In this document: positions 59,431-64,000 of the stretch, piece by piece
Numbering within the stretch: the stretch's first letter is position 1
Layout: each line of letters starts with the position of its first letter
From: Anastatus disparis
Lineage: Eukaryota > Arthropoda > Insecta > Hymenoptera > Eupelmidae
Assembly (NCBI GenBank): GCA_017163975.1
Contig: JAFFSR010000035.1
Coordinates: 1,908,501-1,972,500 of the forward strand
DNA length: 64,000 nucleotides
Reading direction: 5' to 3'
Program-made: the position numbers and the translations under genes
Notes under the pieces: generated by a model
The model's input: only the letters and a program-made list of their open reading frames with translations
Databases searched by the model: none
Told to the model about the DNA's origin: nothing

Positions 59431-60696
59431 TCTGATTGGCTCATTTGGATTTTATTCGGTGCTTTACCAAGCCTAAAAGGGCTTCTACCTAGAAAATATC
59501 TAAATCATCTTGCAATGTTTATCTCAGCTTTAAATACTCTTCTACAAGATAGCATATCACCACATGAACTAAAGATTTCAAAAATTTTATTAATAGAATT
59601 TGTTTTTTATTTTGGTATATTTTTCGGAGATAAGTATATGTACTACAATGTACATTTACACGGAGAAACTTTTTAAGGCGAGAGACCTTAGTTAATCATG
59701 AGGTGAGAGACCTTTGTTAATGGAACGATTCGATGAAGCGTCGTGTCTTACGTATAAAGGTCTGAGACCTTTATTTTGAAGACTGAAGGTATAAAGCCTG
59801 GAAAAACCGAATCCACGTATACATCAGCCGGACGTAATAAACGTACGGCCTCGGTAACAAAGGTCTCAGACCTTTATGCTCAAGACGGGACGACTCGTTT
59901 ACTTTATAGAGGCGCTCGGCCCTACACTACAGAGGTCTTTCGCCCCAAAAAGTTTCTCGGTGTACTGTTACATTTAACTGATACTGTCGAGAATTGGGGA
60001 CCACTATGGGCAATCAATACTTTTCCCTTCGAAAGCCATAATAAAAATTTACTTGAAATGAAGAAAAGTAATTACCACATCGCTAAAGAAATAGTTATTA
60101 GACTATTAACTTATCAACAAATTCCACAATTAGAAACGGAAAGCTTTATTTCTCAAGAAACGAAAGATTTTGTTGATCAACTGAACAGTAAAAGATTAAA
60201 GAAAGTAGTAAAAATAGGTGATTGTACACTAGTAGGATGTGCAAAACGTCACATTCTAACCAAAAAAGAAATTTCGTGCCTTCGTTTCTTTATAAATATT
60301 AATAAAATTACTGAATGTAAAAAATACAATAAAATTATATATCAAAGTTGTAGATACACATCTTGTTATTATTCAAAAGGGAAAAAAACTAATGATTCTA
60401 TTTTTCAAACGAAAGATAGTAAATTCGGAATCATTAGTTCTATATATTTGATTAAATACGACGATAACTGTGATGTTTATATTTTCTTTAAATTATTAAA
60501 ACTTGTACCGGTTTCATTTGTTAATGACACTGATGTAAAAGAAGTCATAAATTTAGAAAAATATTCACTCTTTCATGGCGAAATTCAATGTCTTAAGTAT
60601 ACCATGCTACACCGGCCTTGTATAATAACAAAATGTAATAATGATTATTATTTAAGCTCAATTTTTAAAGGTGCTCTTGGTCGCTGCATTAATTAA
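59431..60696 (+). pseudogene. Third Tnp2-like transposase, C-terminal part with MITE (copy B)
   Basis: Same organisation as copy A, but the part behind the MITE is open to the stop: the frame from 59776 to 60696 (306 codons) starts inside the MITE (59659-59962) and runs in frame from 59965 through the transposase C-terminus (WGPLWAINTFPFES, then the KYNKIIYQS region and final GALGRCIN). The first 60 or so residues of that frame are MITE-derived. Catalytic N-terminal parts are missing, so no transposase activity is expected. Confidence 0.85.
59659..59962. mobile_element. TA-flanked MITE inside the transposase (copy B), 304 bp
   Basis: TA 59657-59658 and 59963-59964; same ends CACGGAGAAAC/GTTTCTCGGTG and same length as in copy A, so it was in place before the duplication. 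Confidence 0.92.
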
Positions 60697-61677
60697 GATT
60701 TGATAAGTAAATCGTATTATATGTTAGCGTTGACATTGTAAATACAAAATAAAACTTCTTTTATAATTGTAAAATAAGACATATTTTTATATAAAAGTTT
60801 TTATGTAAAAATAAAAATAAAAATTCTTTTGAATCAATTATATCCTTACCTATCTACTTACTTTCAATAATCAAAAACAATTTTTAACAATTTTTAAAAT
60901 CTAATGAAAAATAATTATAACTTTTTTATCGTTTCCTTCAAGTGAACACCTTTAAAATTCAAAAAATTAATAAAAAAATTATTAAAAATTACTAAAAACA
61001 ATATTAATAACTTTTATTTAACGTTGGCTTTATATGTGTATATACCTTCCATACCAAAAAAGATAAAAAAAAATAATAACCGATAATAACTTTTATTCAA
61101 CGTTTGCTCTATATGTATACCTTCCATACCGAAAAAGATGATAAAAAATAATAACTAATAATAACTTCTATTAACTTTTATAAATAGAAAATAATTATTA
61201 GTAACTCTTAGATTAAAATAGAAAAAAAAATTATTTTTTATTTTAAGGTTTTAAAAACTTAATAATTTGTGTTATTTACAAAATAACTAATAATTTTAAA
61301 ATTTCCTTTTAAAAAATTCGTAACGTTTTTTTTTTTAAATTAATAATACTTGAAAAGTATTCTAAATAAAAAGTTCTTTTGTATTGAAAATTGAACAGAA
61401 AAATTTTTTTAAACAAATCATATATAAAATATCTTAGATTATCAATACAATCTATGACTACGGCATATGATTTTTCAAATTTTGAGACATTTGTATCGCG
61501 AGAAATGTGAAATAATTGATTCATATGCGATATCGTCAGAGGGACATCGTTATGTTTTAACACTTAATTTCTAACGGCTTATTTTATTTGAATTTGTACT
61601 TTAATGGCTGTATATGATTTTAGAATGTTATACGGATCTGTAAATTAAGAAAGTAACAATTGAAAAATAATAAGCAT
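60697..61677. repeat. 3' flank and right subterminal repeats (copy B)
   Basis: Counterpart of 46897-47883; repeat units at about 61005-61165. The minus-strand frame at 61309-61563 and its copy A counterpart differ only behind a T homopolymer and show no domain. Confidence 0.65.
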
Positions 61678-61804
61678 ATGGTCAATGTCCCAATCGCTAT
61701 CACGAACCTATTACTAACCGCTCAATGTTATTTAGATACCAAAAAAATTTTTAACAATGAACGGCTAGTAATAGGTTCGTGAGTAGCAATTAGGACATTG
61801 ACAT
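61678..61804. mobile_element. Small foldback element (copy B)
   Basis: Counterpart of 47884-48010. Confidence 0.85.
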
Positions 61805-62285
61805 ACTGCTGAAAATTTTTATTAACATCGATGTTCTTTGTTTAAATGAAAATTCTTACTTAAATATTACTTAAGATTCATATCTCTAAAAATTAGTATT
61901 TTTTTTTAATAATACAAAATTATATAATTGAATTTTTTAAATCCACACAATAAAAATTTACTTTTTATAAATAAATTATTTTTATAATTTTTTTTATTTA
62001 CTTATATTTATAGTATCCAAATTTGATAAAAAAAAATTATGCCCATAAAATTTAAAAAAAACAGCAATGGTTACAGAAAATGTATAACACATACGAAAAT
62101 TTGAGACACAATATTTGAAAATAAGGTATTATACATATTTGTTTTATTTGTATTTAATCGAATACAATTTATTGTTCTTATTATTCTGGAATTCCAATAA
62201 TCAACGCAATATTTGTTATTTTATGTCACGAATGAGTACCGTATGATCAATTTTACTTTTATTGTTAAAATTGAAAACAAATTAC

Positions 62286-62417
62286 TTTCTTTCTCTCCCT
62301 AAAAATGGACAACTCTACCCTTGAAAGTCAACTTGAAAAAAAACCCCATTAACATAGGACCTAATTTCATCATGATCACTAGATTTTCAAAAACTACTTT
62401 CAATTAAAAAATACTCT
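62286..62417. other. Segment of about 130 bp present only in copy B
   Basis: Starts tttctttctctccct and ends caattaaaaaatactc; copy A has only actcttt here (48489-48495). Both edges contain TACT, compatible with a microhomology deletion in A. No inverted repeats or coding content. Confidence 0.8.
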
Positions 62418-62503
62418 AAATATTTTAATATTTTTTATATACAATTTGAATGGTAGTGTTATAAATATTTTCAAAGTTTTTATGAAAATTCATTTTATGC
62501 TAC

Positions 62504-62905
62504 TTAAGGGTGTCCTCATACCGGCACATCTCTACCTTATCTATATTTGAATTATGCATTTTAATAAAAATTTAACTATTTTTGACTAAAATTCATAGAA
62601 GAGGCACATTCTTAACATTCTAAAGAATTTATTGCAACGTTAAAAGACAGAATGAAAGTTAAAATGAAGACAAAAACTGCATAATACGATTATTCATAAC
62701 TACATTTAAAAATTAATCGTATTAAGCAGTTTTCGCCTTTATTTTTACCCTTATATTGTCTTTTAACGTTGCAATTAATTCTTTGGCATGTTAAGAATGT
62801 GCCTCTCCTACGAATTTCAGTCATGAATAGTTAAATTTTTATTAAAATTCATAATTGAAATGTAGATAAGGTAGAACTCTATGTCGGTATGAAGATTCCC
62901 CTTAA
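62504..62905. mobile_element. TTAA-flanked MITE (copy B)
   Basis: TTAA 62504-62507 and 62902-62905. Differs from copy A by one G less in the first G run and by cacatctcta in place of cacagagatcta. Confidence 0.88.
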
Positions 62906-64000
62906 TCGTGAAATGGGGCTGTATTTAATCTAAAATATGATTTGTAATATTCGTATGTAGGAACGGAAAATTAAAGTTTTTAAAAATTTTGCTAATTCAT
63001 ATACTACTTTATACTTGTACATTAGGTAAAACTTTGTAAAATTCCTTGACTGTTCTAAAATCTTTCATTGCAATAAGATATGAATTTATTATTGTTTTGG
63101 TTTTTAAATTATATGAATACAATACATTTATTTTTAAATATAATACAGTTATTTTTAAAAGTATTTTATTAAAAATAATTGAAATCTAAAAATGTAGTTT
63201 AAAGCAATAATTTTATTGAGTTACTTTTGATCTTGATCCGTTTATAGAATTTTTCTTTATGAGTTCTAGAAATTAATTTTTTTATTCAACACTCTTCAGA
63301 GTATAAATAATGATTATAATAAAATCTATAGTTTAGTTAGAATGTAAGGTTTAGGATCTTGGACATTTTTATTTAAATAAAAAATTTTGTAGAAATGTCA
63401 ATACATAGAATATACATTTTTCATAACATAGTTTTTTTTTTAATAAGTTGCATTCAATGCTCTAATAGCATTTGCTTTAGAAATCTTATAATCATCTAAT
63501 ACAATCAGTTTATTGTAGATTAAAATATTAACAATATTTCTTGTTACAAAAATTATTATTCATTCTTACTTTGTTTATTGATTGTGATTGTTTGTAAAAA
63601 AAAATAAAAAATATGAATACTGTAAAATTGAGATAATTTTTATGAAAAATGTTTTTATTCTAAATTAAGTTTTTAATATTAAAAATAAACATAGATTGTA
63701 ATATATAAATAATAATTCCTGTTTTACAAATCATAATATTTTTATAACGGATATTTTTATTATGCTCATATGAAAATAACAATCCACAATTAAAATCTGC
63801 ATTTTAATATTTATTGTAAATTGTTACTATTAATTAATGAGTTATGCAAATTTATAAACTAATAGAATAGTTTATTAAAAAATATAACTACATTAAAAAA
63901 TGAAAATAATGATGAATAACAAAAAAGAATGTTTAAAGTATGAAATTTAATAGTAACAAAATTTTACTTGAAAAAATAAAAAAATATTGATTTAATTAGG
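62906..64000. other. No gene recognised (copy B end)
   Basis: Counterpart of 48988-50082; AT-rich, no features. Confidence 0.6.

Larger units (their letters stand above)
55874..64000 (+). repeat. Segmental duplication copy B (runs off the window)
   Basis: Direct repeat of 42074-50082. Holds the last 1 kb of the Copia interior, its 3' LTR, half of the split MITE, the third transposase and the small MITEs in the same order. Window ends at the base that corresponds to 50082. Confidence 0.97.

Overview
The window looks like nuclear DNA of an insect, most probably hymenopteran. It is very AT-rich, has short spliceosomal introns with GT/AG borders, and consists almost entirely of transposable elements (TEs) in many stages of decay. 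No conserved single-copy host gene, no functional tRNA or rRNA gene and no CRISPR array could be supported. The species assignment is inference from TE types only.

Layout. 0-5 kb: 3' end of a Ty3/gypsy-type retroelement (integrase tail, a long acidic/coiled-coil extension, a zinc-knuckle ORF, polypurine tract, start of an LTR), then a 596-nt uninterrupted purine tract. 5.3-7.7 kb: two inverted-repeat MITEs flank a dead non-LTR reverse transcriptase. 8.2-11.9 kb: a minus-strand Ty3/gypsy element reduced to LTR, integrase tail, first part of RT, protease and Gag tail. 11.9-12.6 kb: an AAACGTTT-rich nested tandem repeat. 12.6-18.2 kb: a minus-strand DNA transposon (here X1) with a Tnp2/CACTA-like transposase and the 3' end of an accessory gene. 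18.2-22.3 kb: foldback and simple repeats. 22.4-31 kb: a second, better preserved minus-strand two-gene transposon (X3), with Tnp2-like transposase followed by an 11-exon DUF4806-like gene, and a cluster of nested termini. 31.5-34 kb: several MITEs. 35.9-43.4 kb: a TTAA-flanked MITE split by a young Copia-type LTR element with identical 277-bp LTRs but no intact protein-coding interior. 42.1-50.1 kb and 55.9-64 kb: two near-identical direct copies (A and B) of an 8-kb segment that holds the Copia 3' end and a third Tnp2-like transposase remnant interrupted by a TA-flanked MITE. 50.8-55.8 kb, between the copies: a plus-strand multi-exon DUF4806-like gene (X2), whose 3' part is the inverted paralogue of the 13.4-14.3 kb sequence.

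How the genes fit together. X3 shows a co-oriented pair, Tnp2-like transposase then a spliced DUF4806-like accessory gene. X1 shows the same order, and X2 is an accessory gene of the X1 family without an evident transposase beside it. I read this as a two-gene DNA transposon in which the DUF4806 protein acts with the transposase, by analogy with TNPA/TNPD of plant CACTA elements. The function is inference; the arrangement and splice phases are read directly. All transposases seen carry frameshifts, deletions or insertions, so no copy here appears autonomous as assembled, although several lesions sit in homopolymer runs and could be assembly errors.
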